From: an uncultured Candidatus Berkelbacteria bacterium
Lineage (GTDB): Bacteria > Patescibacteriota > UBA1384 > CAILIB01
Assembly: GCA_937895715.1 (NCBI GenBank)
Contig: CALBLZ010000265.1
Coordinates: 1 to 8,038 of the forward strand
Direction of reading: 5' to 3'
Length of the DNA stretch: 8,038 nt
A program made the translations under genes and the position numbers. The notes under the pieces were generated by a model. That model saw nothing but the letters and a program-made list of their open reading frames with translations. It did no database searches and was not told the DNA's origin. Positions 1-5,656 of the stretch are shown in pieces; position 1 is the stretch's first letter, and every line of letters starts with the position of its first letter.

Positions 1-369
1 ATTGTTAAGGGCGCGGTAACTCGTGTTACCCCGTATGGCGTGTTCGTTCGCCTTGATAACGAGATTGACGGTTTAGTTCACATTTCTGAGATTGCAAACG
101 AGCGCATTACCGATCCGGGTATGATTCTGCACCTCGATGGTACGTTCGATTTCAAGATCATCTCAATTGATCCACAACAGCACCGCCTTGGACTCTCTTA
201 CAAGCGCTTAAATGAGGTTGCCGGTGCCACTGAAGAAGTTGCCACCGATGAAACCAAAAAGGCTGCTGCACCTGTAGCTCCCGCTAAAAAGAAGGTAAAC
301 CGCAAGAAGCTGCTTGATGAGATCGAAGAGAAAGAAAGTGCCGCAGAAGTTGAAGAAGTCGTAGCCTAA
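1..369 (+). CDS. S1 RNA-binding domain protein, C-terminal part (ribosomal protein S1-like), 5' truncated
   Basis: The frame is open from the first base, so the gene begins left of the window; 122 residues are visible. Residues 1-70 form an S1 (OB-fold) domain: a GAVTRVTPYGVFVRL start, then DGLVHISEI, then a closing LGLSYKRL strand. S1 domains bind single-stranded RNA, and in ribosomal protein S1 they recruit mRNA to the 30S subunit. After about residue 72 comes a low-complexity tail rich in Ala, Lys and Glu, with AKKKVNRKK followed by an acidic end, probably disordered. Because only the last S1 repeat is present, ribosomal S1 cannot be told from another multi-S1 protein or a PNPase-type tail; S1 is my preferred reading. 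The next gene begins 3 nt after the TAA, so they are probably co-transcribed. A GTG at 40 is internal to the domain and is not the start. Confidence 0.85.
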   Translation: MVKGAVTRVTPYGVFVRLDNEIDGLVHISEIANERITDPGMILHLDGTFDFKIISIDPQQHRLGLSYKRLNEVAGATEEVATDETKKAAAPVAPAKKKVNRKKLLDEIEEKESAAEVEEVVA

Positions 370-372
370 CCA

Positions 373-843
373 ATGATTGCATCCTACACCGCACATGGCT
401 CAGTTGAACTCAAGACTAAGAATATTTCTGTAGTTCTTGCTAACGGCGTTAGTGTTGGTTCACAACAGATCGCTGGACCAGGTGAGTACGATGTTCAGGG
501 TGTTCAGTGCGAAGCTACAGCATACGAGGGCGGTATAGGCTACTTTGTACGAGTTGAAGATATGGTCACAGCCTACCTGACCAAAGTAGACGCAACAGCT
601 AGTAAGCTTGATGGTATTACTGAGGCAGCAATCCTTGTCCTCGATGTGCGCAGTGATGATACCAACGAGTCCGTTAAGGCGCTCATTAAGGCAGTAGAAC
701 CTAGCTACGTTCTACTAGCCGGCGCTGGAGCAACAAAGGAGATGGCTGCCGCTCTAGGTTTCCCACTTACAGAGGGTAGTTCACTCAAGGTTACAAAGGC
801 AGGATTGCCACTTGAGGGCACGAGTTTGATCCTTGCTGACTAG
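373..843 (+). CDS. Small degenerate MBL-fold (metallo-beta-lactamase superfamily-like) protein
   Basis: A 156-residue protein. It resembles a family common in Patescibacteria that is annotated as MBL-fold hydrolase and carries a GPGEYEVxGV-type motif; here it is PGEYDVQGV at residues 36-44. Predicted secondary structure alternates beta strands with two helices (SVKALIKAVEPSYVLL near 100-115; TKEMAAALGF near 121-130), as in half an MBL sandwich. The HxHxDH zinc-binding signature of active MBL enzymes is absent, and the only histidine I see is H8. It is therefore probably not a metal-dependent hydrolase, and no substrate can be named. The gene starts 3 nt after the S1 gene with no Shine-Dalgarno sequence (CCTAACCA before the ATG). 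Its TAG stop lies inside a small hairpin/repeat box. Family assignment rests on the motif and is from memory. Confidence 0.6.
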   Translation: MIASYTAHGSVELKTKNISVVLANGVSVGSQQIAGPGEYDVQGVQCEATAYEGGIGYFVRVEDMVTAYLTKVDATASKLDGITEAAILVLDVRSDDTNESVKALIKAVEPSYVLLAGAGATKEMAAALGFPLTEGSSLKVTKAGLPLEGTSLILAD

Positions 844-854
844 TCGCCTAGTCA
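838..854 (+). repeat. CTAGTC repeat box, copy 1 (hairpin over a stop codon)
   Basis: Two tandem octamers, GACTAGTC and GCCTAGTC, followed by A. The same 17 nt recurs at 5630-5646 with one mismatch. In this copy GACTAG (838-843) pairs perfectly with CTAGTC (848-853) around a TCGC loop, and the left arm contains the TAG stop of the MBL-like gene. It ends 4 nt before the ATG of the DHH phosphoesterase gene, where a Shine-Dalgarno sequence would normally lie. Function unknown; a translation-coupling or RNA-processing element is possible. Confidence 0.6.
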
Positions 855-858
855 GCCT

Positions 859-1833
859 ATGCAAAAGCTTGCTTTAGCACTCCAGGACTCAGAATCGATT
901 CAGCTTGTTACTCATGTACACCCCGACGGCGATGCAATAGGTTCTACGATTGCACTTGCCCTCGGTCTGAAAGAGCTCGGGAAGGACGTCTCTGTGGTTT
1001 TACCACAAGGTGTTCCCCGGGCTTTTCAGTTTCTAACACCCGAGACTCTTGGATTACATATTTCTGATTCAATCTCAGATTTCAGACACCGTAATGAGTG
1101 CCTAGTGATCCTAGATGCCCCGGACAGCGCTCGCACCGGAAATAAACCAGCGGTTGTAACGTTTGCAAAGAGCCACCGGCTCTACGCGATCGACCACCAC
1201 CGCAAAGGTGATCTGTTGGGACTGGCAACGGAGATGGCACACAACACCGAAGCAAGTTCTGCCTGTGAGCTTGTGTTTGAGCTACTCAACGAGCTGCAGG
1301 TGAAGATGACGTCACAGATGGCAACTTGCATTCTCACCGGGATATACACCGACACTGGAGCCTTTCAGTACGCGAATACAACCCCAACCACCCTTGAAGT
1401 GGTTGCTGAGCTCATGCGGCGTGGTGCCAAGCTTAACAAGATTGTAGACGCACTTACCCAAGAGAAAAGCATGGCATCACTTCGACTACTTGGTGTCGCG
1501 CTCGACCGGATGTACACAGTGCACGACGGTCTTGTGCTCATATCGGCGATAACCCACGCGGATCTGGCGGCCGAGGACGCCGTTGCGGAGGATTTGACCG
1601 GTGTGAATGGTGAGCTCACTACAGTAGCAGGGCCAGCTATCACCCTATTTGTCCGAGAAACAACCCCTGGTGAAGTGAGCGGAAGCCTGCGCTGTACCGA
1701 TACTGCAACCCGTCGCAAGATTAACGTACGTCGCATTGCTAAGCTACTCGGTGGGAACGGACACCCAACAGCAGCTGGCTTCACCTTGCAAGGTGAGCTA
1801 TACAAAAAGGGCTCACGCTGGCAGGTTCGCTAA
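859..1833 (+). CDS. nrnA: DHH/DHHA1 family phosphoesterase, NrnA-like (oligoribonuclease / pAp phosphatase)
   Basis: A 324-residue cytoplasmic enzyme of the length expected for NrnA. All DHH motifs are visible: HPDGDAIGS (D23, D25), the VILDAPD aspartate (D86), IDHH (D112, H113, H114) and GIYTDTGAF (D165). These residues bind the Mn ions in the family. The C-terminal DHHA1 domain ends with GGNGHPTAAG (298-307), the substrate-binding GGxGHxxAAG loop. NrnA enzymes degrade 2-5 nt RNAs to mononucleotides and dephosphorylate 3'-phosphoadenosine 5'-phosphate, so the role would be final RNA turnover. The alternative is another DHH subfamily, such as a cyclic-dinucleotide phosphodiesterase, but no GGDEF or PAS domain is attached. 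The ATG at 859 follows the repeat box by 4 nt and has no Shine-Dalgarno sequence. It lies 15 nt from the upstream stop, consistent with an operon with the S1 and MBL-like genes. Confidence 0.9.
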   Translation: MQKLALALQDSESIQLVTHVHPDGDAIGSTIALALGLKELGKDVSVVLPQGVPRAFQFLTPETLGLHISDSISDFRHRNECLVILDAPDSARTGNKPAVVTFAKSHRLYAIDHHRKGDLLGLATEMAHNTEASSACELVFELLNELQVKMTSQMATCILTGIYTDTGAFQYANTTPTTLEVVAELMRRGAKLNKIVDALTQEKSMASLRLLGVALDRMYTVHDGLVLISAITHADLAAEDAVAEDLTGVNGELTTVAGPAITLFVRETTPGEVSGSLRCTDTATRRKINVRRIAKLLGGNGHPTAAGFTLQGELYKKGSRWQVR

Positions 1834-1847
1834 CCTTTTGCTAGTAT
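1818..1847 (+). promoter_or_regulatory. Probable promoter of tRNA-Leu (extended -10)
   Basis: TGC-TAGTAT (TG at 1839-1840, hexamer 1842-1847) matches the extended -10 pattern TGnTAnnnT. CTGGCA at 1818-1823 matches four of six bases of TTGACA at 18 nt spacing. It ends 8 nt before the tRNA's first base, a sensible distance. The -35 lies inside the end of the phosphoesterase gene. Motif reading only. Confidence 0.5.
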
Positions 1848-1855
1848 TGGCACGC

Positions 1856-1941
1856 GCCGCGGTGGTGGAATGGTATACACGACGGACTTAAAATCCGTTG
1901 CTGGCAACGGCTTGTGGGTTCGAGTCCCACCCGCGGCACCA
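1856..1941 (+). tRNA. tRNA-Leu (anticodon UAA), CCA encoded
   Basis: An 86-nt class II tRNA. The acceptor stem GCCGCGG (1856-1862) pairs with CCGCGGC (1931-1937), then discriminator A and an encoded CCA. The anticodon stem ACGGA/TCCGT (1882-1886/1894-1898) closes the loop CTTAAAA with anticodon TAA at 1889-1891. The long variable arm has stem GCTG/CGGC (one G-T wobble) capped by a GCAA tetraloop (1900-1911). The T arm GTGGG-TTCGAGT-CCCAC (1914-1930) is intact. Leu identity fits A73, the long variable arm and the D-arm text GTGGAATGGTA. It reads UUA and, by wobble, UUG. A short frame across it (about 1870-2079) is an artefact. Confidence 0.97.
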
Positions 1942-1963
1942 AAGAAAAACAACAACCTCCTCT

Positions 1964-1996
1964 TCACTAGTCCTCGACCTTCGGTCTGCGGAGACG
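1964..1996 (+). repeat. Left imperfect inverted repeat flanking the MazG-like gene
   Basis: TCACTAGTCCTCG (1964-1976), a 9-nt core ACCTTCGGT, then CTGCGGAGACG (1986-1996). Both outer blocks recur exactly as reverse complements, in mirrored order, at 2408-2420 and 2386-2396. With its neighbours the core forms a small hairpin, GACC-TTC-GGTC. The core does not match the right copy in sequence, but both cores are self-complementary. Confidence 0.75.
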
Positions 1997-2018
1997 CTCA
2001 GAGAAAGGTCTTGTTTTT
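1976..2018 (+). terminator. Probable intrinsic terminator of tRNA-Leu
   Basis: GACCTT (1976-1981) pairs with AAGGTC (2005-2010), enclosing a second hairpin GTCT-GCGG-AGAC (1984-1995). A T-rich tract, TTGTTTTT (2011-2018), follows immediately. It overlaps the left inverted repeat and lies just before the putative -10 box of the next gene. The long internal loop makes it weaker than a classical terminator. Confidence 0.5.
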
Positions 2019-2026
2019 GATACCAT
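2018..2026 (+). promoter_or_regulatory. Putative extended -10 of the MazG-like gene (leaderless start)
   Basis: TGA-TACCAT matches TGnTAnnnT. The hexamer ends 6 nt before the ATG at 2033, so transcription would begin at or next to the start codon. No good -35 is visible. Confidence 0.4.
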
Positions 2027-2032
2027 GGGGTT

Positions 2033-2365
2033 ATGAACCGAAAAATCTACAACAAACTTGTAAGAAACCGAATTCCTGAGATCATTCGATCAAACAAGGG
2101 GATCCCAACTACCCGTGAACTTGCAGATGATGAGTTTCTCGTAGAGCTAAAGGCGAAGTTACAAGAAGAAGCACTGGAAGTGACTGAGGCAGCTTCACCC
2201 AAGGAGCTGCTCAACGAATTGTCAGACGTTCTCGAGATCGTTGAAGCTATTGCCGAGCACAGCAAGCTGTCTATGACAGAAGTGAAGAGGGAGCAGGAAC
2301 ACAAGAAAAAAGAGTGTGGTGGGTTTTCTCAAAAAATTTATCTCGAACACGTAGACGAAGCATAA
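2033..2365 (+). CDS. MazG-like nucleoside triphosphate pyrophosphohydrolase (COG4997 type)
   Basis: A 110-residue, mostly helical protein. The N-terminal KLVRNRIPEII (8-18) is the hallmark of the small phosphoribosyl-ATP-pyrophosphohydrolase-like group. The all-alpha NTP-pyrophosphatase metal site is visible as E45-E46-xx-E49 followed by E62-xx-D65 (ELSDVLEI). The C-terminus GGFSQKIYLEHV is also typical. Relatives hydrolyse NTPs or dNTPs to the monophosphate and pyrophosphate, often as house-cleaning enzymes; the substrate here is unknown. The gene stands alone between two terminator-like structures and two mirrored inverted repeats, and looks slightly AT-richer than its neighbours. That arrangement resembles a self-contained cassette. 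The ATG at 2033 is supported by the family N-terminus and by a -10-like box 6 nt upstream; there is no Shine-Dalgarno sequence. Confidence 0.85.
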   Translation: MNRKIYNKLVRNRIPEIIRSNKGIPTTRELADDEFLVELKAKLQEEALEVTEAASPKELLNELSDVLEIVEAIAEHSKLSMTEVKREQEHKKKECGGFSQKIYLEHVDEA

Positions 2366-2440
2366 AAATAGCTCCTGTTTTCGAACGTCTCCGCAGGAGC
2401 CCTGCTCCGAGGACTAGTGAGAAGACAGGAGCTATTTTTT
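2364..2440 (+). terminator. Long-stem, potentially bidirectional intrinsic terminator
   Basis: AAAAATAGCTCCTGT (2364-2378) is perfectly complementary to ACAGGAGCTATTTTT (2425-2439). Including one G-T wobble, the stem extends inward to 19 pairs (2364-2382 with 2421-2439). The A-run on the left and T-run on the right give a U tract in either direction. The 38-nt apical part holds another hairpin, GGAGC-CCT-GCTCC (2396-2408), and the right inverted repeat. It begins inside the TAA stop of the MazG-like gene and separates it from the secretion operon. Confidence 0.8.
2386..2420 (-). repeat. Right imperfect inverted repeat flanking the MazG-like gene
   Basis: CGTCTCCGCAG (2386-2396), an 11-nt core GAGCCCTGCTC, then CGAGGACTAGTGA (2408-2420). 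The outer blocks are exact reverse complements of those in the left copy (1964-1996). The core is unlike the left core but also folds on itself (GGAGC/GCTCC). The whole repeat is in the loop of the long terminator stem. Confidence 0.75.
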
Positions 2441-2455
2441 AATCCGTCACGGACG

Positions 2456-2461
2456 TATAAT
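2456..2461 (+). promoter_or_regulatory. Consensus -10 box of the secretion operon (leaderless start)
   Basis: A perfect TATAAT sits 6 nt before the ATG at 2468, with the upstream terminator ending at 2440. The distance puts the transcription start at or beside the A of the ATG. No convincing -35 is visible; the 17-nt position falls in the T-run of the terminator. A short dyad TCCG-TCA-CGGA (2443-2453) lies directly upstream and could be an operator half, but this is unproven. Confidence 0.65.
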
Positions 2462-2467
2462 AAATCT

Positions 2468-2923
2468 ATGCAGTTTCAAGTGCCGCAGAACATCACGATG
2501 GAGGACAAAATCATCGGTCCGTTCACTGCGATTCAGTTCGGGATCATGATTGTGGGAGGGGGCTTGGCGTTTGTTGTATTCTCCTCAACCTCTATTCCGT
2601 CACCGTTTAACCTTGCAGGCGGACTGTTCTTTGGACTCATTACCATTGTTCTTGCCATCGGCAAGTTTAATGATCAGCCTATGTATCGCTTTTTCAGGTT
2701 TATCCTTGCATTTATCGCGTCTCCAAAGGTGAGAATTTGGCGCAAGGTTGGCGCCGAAGGCACGTTGGTTCGCGAGACCGTAGTTGAGCAGACTAAGGAG
2801 CACACCTCAAACAAGCGTGTCTCCCGACAAGATCTGGCAAACCTTTCAAAGATTATTGATTCGCGAGGTCTGGCTGGCACACTGCCACCAGCTCGGCTCC
2901 AGCCACCTAAGAAAACATCATGA
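2468..2923 (+). CDS. PrgI family type IV secretion membrane protein
   Basis: A 151-residue small membrane protein. It begins MQFQVPQNITMEDKIIGPFT, the usual PrgI N-terminus, followed by two hydrophobic helices (about 19-40 and 47-66). A basic segment, KVRIWRKV, then marks the cytoplasmic side, and the tail is polar. PrgI proteins accompany VirB4/TraC ATPases in conjugation systems of Gram-positive and CPR bacteria and are thought to be small inner-membrane subunits of the channel. The frame stays open upstream to a GTG at 2417, but that extension would lie within the terminator. ATG 2468 is preferred because the family N-terminus begins there and a TATAAT lies just upstream. The TGA stop overlaps the next start (ATGA), so translation is probably coupled to the TraC-like gene. 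Confidence 0.85.
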   Translation: MQFQVPQNITMEDKIIGPFTAIQFGIMIVGGGLAFVVFSSTSIPSPFNLAGGLFFGLITIVLAIGKFNDQPMYRFFRFILAFIASPKVRIWRKVGAEGTLVRETVVEQTKEHTSNKRVSRQDLANLSKIIDSRGLAGTLPPARLQPPKKTS

Positions 2924-3810
2924 GCGGTGAGGCTTCAACTCAAGACCACCTGCCAATAGCAGGAATTCAGGATGGCGCCGTAATCATGAATGACGGCACA
3001 CTTCGCTGTGTTCTCAAGATTGAACCAACCAACTTTGAGCTTAAGTCTGAGACCGAGCAGGATGCAATTATCTATAGCTACCAGGCATTCCTAAACTCGC
3101 TAAGCTTCCCTATCCAGATCATCATTCAATCAAAGAAGCTCGACCTCGAGCAGTACCTCGTTCGCCTTCAGGATAGCGGTAAGAATATTACAAGCGAGCT
3201 CCTGCGCCTCCAGCTTCGAGACTACATCAGTTACCTGCGAACCCTGATTACTCGTGCAAACATCATGTCGAAGCACTTCTATGTTGTGATTAGCTTCTCA
3301 GCAGTAACGGCAAATGCTAGTAAGAACCAGCTGCTTTCTTCAATGCGTAATAGCCACCACCCAACCGGCCCAATCATGGACCAGCGCGAGTTTGAGCGCC
3401 TTCGCACCGAGTTACACAACAGGGCAGATATTATCGGGAGTGGGCTCTCACGTATTGGCAGTAAATCCGAGCTCCTCGATACACAACGTCTGATTGAACT
3501 GTTCTACACCATCTACAACCCAGAAGTTGCCGCAGAGCAGCGACTTTCCAACGTTTCAAATCTCAGTGGAGCAGTGGTTTCTTCAGAAGATGCCCAGCGA
3601 ATCATGGTAACTCAGGGCGCAGAGCAGATGCTTTCACAGATGCAGGCATCGGCTGCACTGGCTACGCCTGCTGCCAACCTCCCACCTGGCTCAACTCCAG
3701 GCGCGACACCAGGTGAGATCGTGCCGGCAGATCCTGTTCCTGTCGCCACACAGGATGCCGTAGCAGCTGCGGCAATGCAGACGATTACAACTGATCAACC
3801 ACCACAGTAG
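2920..3810 (+). CDS. TraC-like / VirB4 N-terminal-domain protein of type IV secretion
   Basis: A 296-residue protein without a P-loop. Residues about 10-135 look like the N-terminal domain of TraC/VirB4 proteins. The segments are IAGIQDGAVIMNDGTLRCVLKI, then ELKSETEQDAIIYSYQAFLNSLSFPIQIIIQSKKLDLEQYL, then LRDYISYLRTLITRANIMSKHFYVVI. The C-terminal ~70 residues are Ala/Pro/Gln-rich (GSTPGATPGEIVPADPVPV) and probably disordered. It sits between PrgI (4-nt ATGA overlap) and the VirB4 ATPase (5-nt gap). I infer that it is a non-catalytic partner of VirB4, possibly a cytoplasmic face of the channel. Separate TraC-N and VirB4 genes are, as far as I recall, usual in CPR type IV clusters, so this is likely an ancestral split and not a recent frameshift. 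No Shine-Dalgarno sequence. Confidence 0.75.
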   Translation: MSGEASTQDHLPIAGIQDGAVIMNDGTLRCVLKIEPTNFELKSETEQDAIIYSYQAFLNSLSFPIQIIIQSKKLDLEQYLVRLQDSGKNITSELLRLQLRDYISYLRTLITRANIMSKHFYVVISFSAVTANASKNQLLSSMRNSHHPTGPIMDQREFERLRTELHNRADIIGSGLSRIGSKSELLDTQRLIELFYTIYNPEVAAEQRLSNVSNLSGAVVSSEDAQRIMVTQGAEQMLSQMQASAALATPAANLPPGSTPGATPGEIVPADPVPVATQDAVAAAAMQTITTDQPPQ

Positions 3811-3815
3811 CCACT

Positions 3816-5627
3816 ATGTTCTCACTCTTTAAGCGCCAACCTACGGTTAGCCCAGATGAACAGGCTGCTATTCTTGCTGAACAGAATGCTCTCAACCTCT
3901 ACCAGGAGGGAATGACGACCACCCGAGACATTATTGCTCCAGAAGACTTTATTGTTACGACCAGCCACATCCAGCTGGGAACCTATTATGCACGCACTGT
4001 CTTTGTCTACACCTATCCACGTTACCTCAACACTAACTGGCTTTCTCCTGTTATCAACTATGATTTCACTATGGATATTGGCATGTTCGTGGTGCCACTC
4101 GACAGCCAGCAGGTAATGCACTCCCTACGCCGCAAGATGACGCAGCTCGAGTCGAGTCGTATGGTAGAAGAAGAGAAGGGCCTGGTGCGCGATCCTGAGC
4201 TCGACACCGCTATTCACGACATTGATTCCCTCCGCGAGACCTTAGCACAGGGACAGAACCGCCTCTTTGAGTACTCTCTGTACTTCACGGTATATGCACA
4301 GTCACTTGAGGAGCTCACCACTAATGTTAAGCAGCTGGAATCAACACTGGGTGGAATGCTTATCTACACCAAGCAGGCGCTCGTACAGATGGAGCAAGGC
4401 TTTAACTCTACGCTCCCAATTATGCATGACGAGCTTGGGATTAAGCGCAATCTGGACACAGCCTCACTCTCAACCACCTTCCCCTTTAGCTCTGCCGAGC
4501 TCACTTCAGATAGTGGTATCTTGTACGGTGTAAATCGCCACAACGATTCACTCATTCTGTTTGACCGGTTCAACTTAGAGAATGCGAACTCAGTCGTTTT
4601 CGCTACATCCGGTGCCGGTAAGTCATACTTTGTAAAACTCGAAATTCTTCGATACCTGATGCTTGGCACTGATGTGATAATCATCGACCCAGAAAATGAG
4701 TACAAGAAGTTGGTTGAGGCAGTAGGGGGAAGCTACCTTGAAATCAGCTTGAATTCCCCGCAGCGTATCAACCCGTTCGATCTTCCACGCTCAGCCCACC
4801 CTGAAGATGTCCAGGAAGACGTTCTACGTTCAAATATCACAACCCTCCATGGGCTTATTCGCCTCATGGTTGGGGGAATGACCGCTGAAGAAGACGCTAT
4901 TCTTGATAAGGCCCTCTACGAAACGTATGCGCTAAAGGATATTACCCCCGACCCTGCTACCCAGCAGAACACCCCACCAACCATGGCTGACCTAGTTGCT
5001 GTGCTGGCAAACCTTCGTGGTGCTGAGAATCTTGCCCTCCGCTTAACCAAGTACGTGGAGGGAACCTTTGCCAACCTGTTCAACCAGCCAACGAACTTTA
5101 ATCTCGATTCAGGGATGGTGGCGTTCTCAGTGCGCGACCTCGAAGAAGAGCTGCGCCCAGTCGCCATCTTTATGGTACTTAATTACATCTGGAACAATGT
5201 ACGCTATGAGTTAAAGCGTCGCATTATGGTGGTAGACGAAGCCTGGTGGATGATGCAGTACGAGGATTCTGCTCGCTTCCTGTATGGCCTCGCCAAGCGC
5301 TGCCGCAAGTACTATATGGGGCTTACCATTATTTCGCAGGACGTCGAAGACTTCCTTTCAAATAAGTACGGAAAGGCAGTTGTATCCAACTCTTCGATGC
5401 AGGTACTACTTAAGCAGAGCACATCTTCGATTGAGGTAATCGCCCAGGTGTTTAACCTCACTGAACGGGAAAAGTATCTTCTGTTGAACGCCTCGGTTGG
5501 AGAAGGACTATTCTTTGCAGGGCTCAACCACGTTGCAATCAAAATCCTCTCTTCCTACACCGAGGATCAAATCATTACCTCCAACCCAAAGCAGTTACTC
5601 GCTATGCAGCTTGGGGTTGGTGAATAG
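3816..5627 (+). CDS. virB4: VirB4/TraC family type IV secretion ATPase
   Basis: A 603-residue cytoplasmic AAA+/RecA-like ATPase, shorter than classical VirB4 (about 800) because part of the N-terminal region is encoded by the gene before it. Residues about 30-250 carry a VirB4 N-terminal region: APEDFIV, VYTYPRYLNTNWLSPVINYD, and MEQGFNSTLPI. The P-loop is SGAGKS at 265-270 (K269, S270). DPENEY follows the next strand. Walker B is RIMVVDEAWW with D474 and E475, and the ISQD motif carries Q508. Such ATPases energise pilus biogenesis and substrate transfer in type IV systems. The key catalytic residues look intact. The start has no Shine-Dalgarno sequence (AGTAGCCACT before the ATG). The TAG stop is 2 nt before a repeat box. 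Confidence 0.95.
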   Translation: MFSLFKRQPTVSPDEQAAILAEQNALNLYQEGMTTTRDIIAPEDFIVTTSHIQLGTYYARTVFVYTYPRYLNTNWLSPVINYDFTMDIGMFVVPLDSQQVMHSLRRKMTQLESSRMVEEEKGLVRDPELDTAIHDIDSLRETLAQGQNRLFEYSLYFTVYAQSLEELTTNVKQLESTLGGMLIYTKQALVQMEQGFNSTLPIMHDELGIKRNLDTASLSTTFPFSSAELTSDSGILYGVNRHNDSLILFDRFNLENANSVVFATSGAGKSYFVKLEILRYLMLGTDVIIIDPENEYKKLVEAVGGSYLEISLNSPQRINPFDLPRSAHPEDVQEDVLRSNITTLHGLIRLMVGGMTAEEDAILDKALYETYALKDITPDPATQQNTPPTMADLVAVLANLRGAENLALRLTKYVEGTFANLFNQPTNFNLDSGMVAFSVRDLEEELRPVAIFMVLNYIWNNVRYELKRRIMVVDEAWWMMQYEDSARFLYGLAKRCRKYYMGLTIISQDVEDFLSNKYGKAVVSNSSMQVLLKQSTSSIEVIAQVFNLTEREKYLLLNASVGEGLFFAGLNHVAIKILSSYTEDQIITSNPKQLLAMQLGVGE

Positions 5628-5629
5628 AC

Positions 5630-5646
5630 GCCTAGTCGCCTAGTCA
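5630..5646 (+). repeat. CTAGTC repeat box, copy 2 (two tandem octamers)
   Basis: Two perfect copies of GCCTAGTC (5630-5637, 5638-5645) plus A. It matches 838-854 at 16 of 17 positions. It lies in the 29-nt gap between the VirB4 stop and the PEGA/propeller start, ending 10 nt before the ATG. The perfect 6-bp hairpin of copy 1 is not preserved here, so primary sequence may matter more than folding. Confidence 0.65.
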
Positions 5647-5656
5647 TACGTCACCG

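Noticed and set aside
1365..1805. 146-residue minus-strand frame inside the DHH phosphoesterase gene
   Set aside because: Antisense to a gene with all catalytic motifs intact; Ser/Arg/Val-rich shadow with no domain.
2025..2036. Three-codon mini-cistron ATG-GGG-TTA-TGA overlapping the MazG-like start
   Set aside because: It could be a coupling leader, but if transcription starts near 2033 it is not in the mRNA, and a 3-codon frame is expected by chance.
1870..2079. Short frame across the tRNA and the following gap
   Set aside because: It translates the tRNA-Leu sequence itself and the terminator; not a gene.
1964..2420. Integron attC site interpretation of the inverted repeats
   Set aside because: The bulged hairpin shape is suggestive, but the GTTRRRY / RYYYAAC core sites are absent and no integrase is present.
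1856..2923. tRNA-Leu as an integration site for the secretion operon as a mobile element
   Set aside because: No integrase, no second copy of the tRNA 3' end in the window, and this gene cluster is, to my knowledge, often part of the CPR chromosome. Downstream sequence would be needed.
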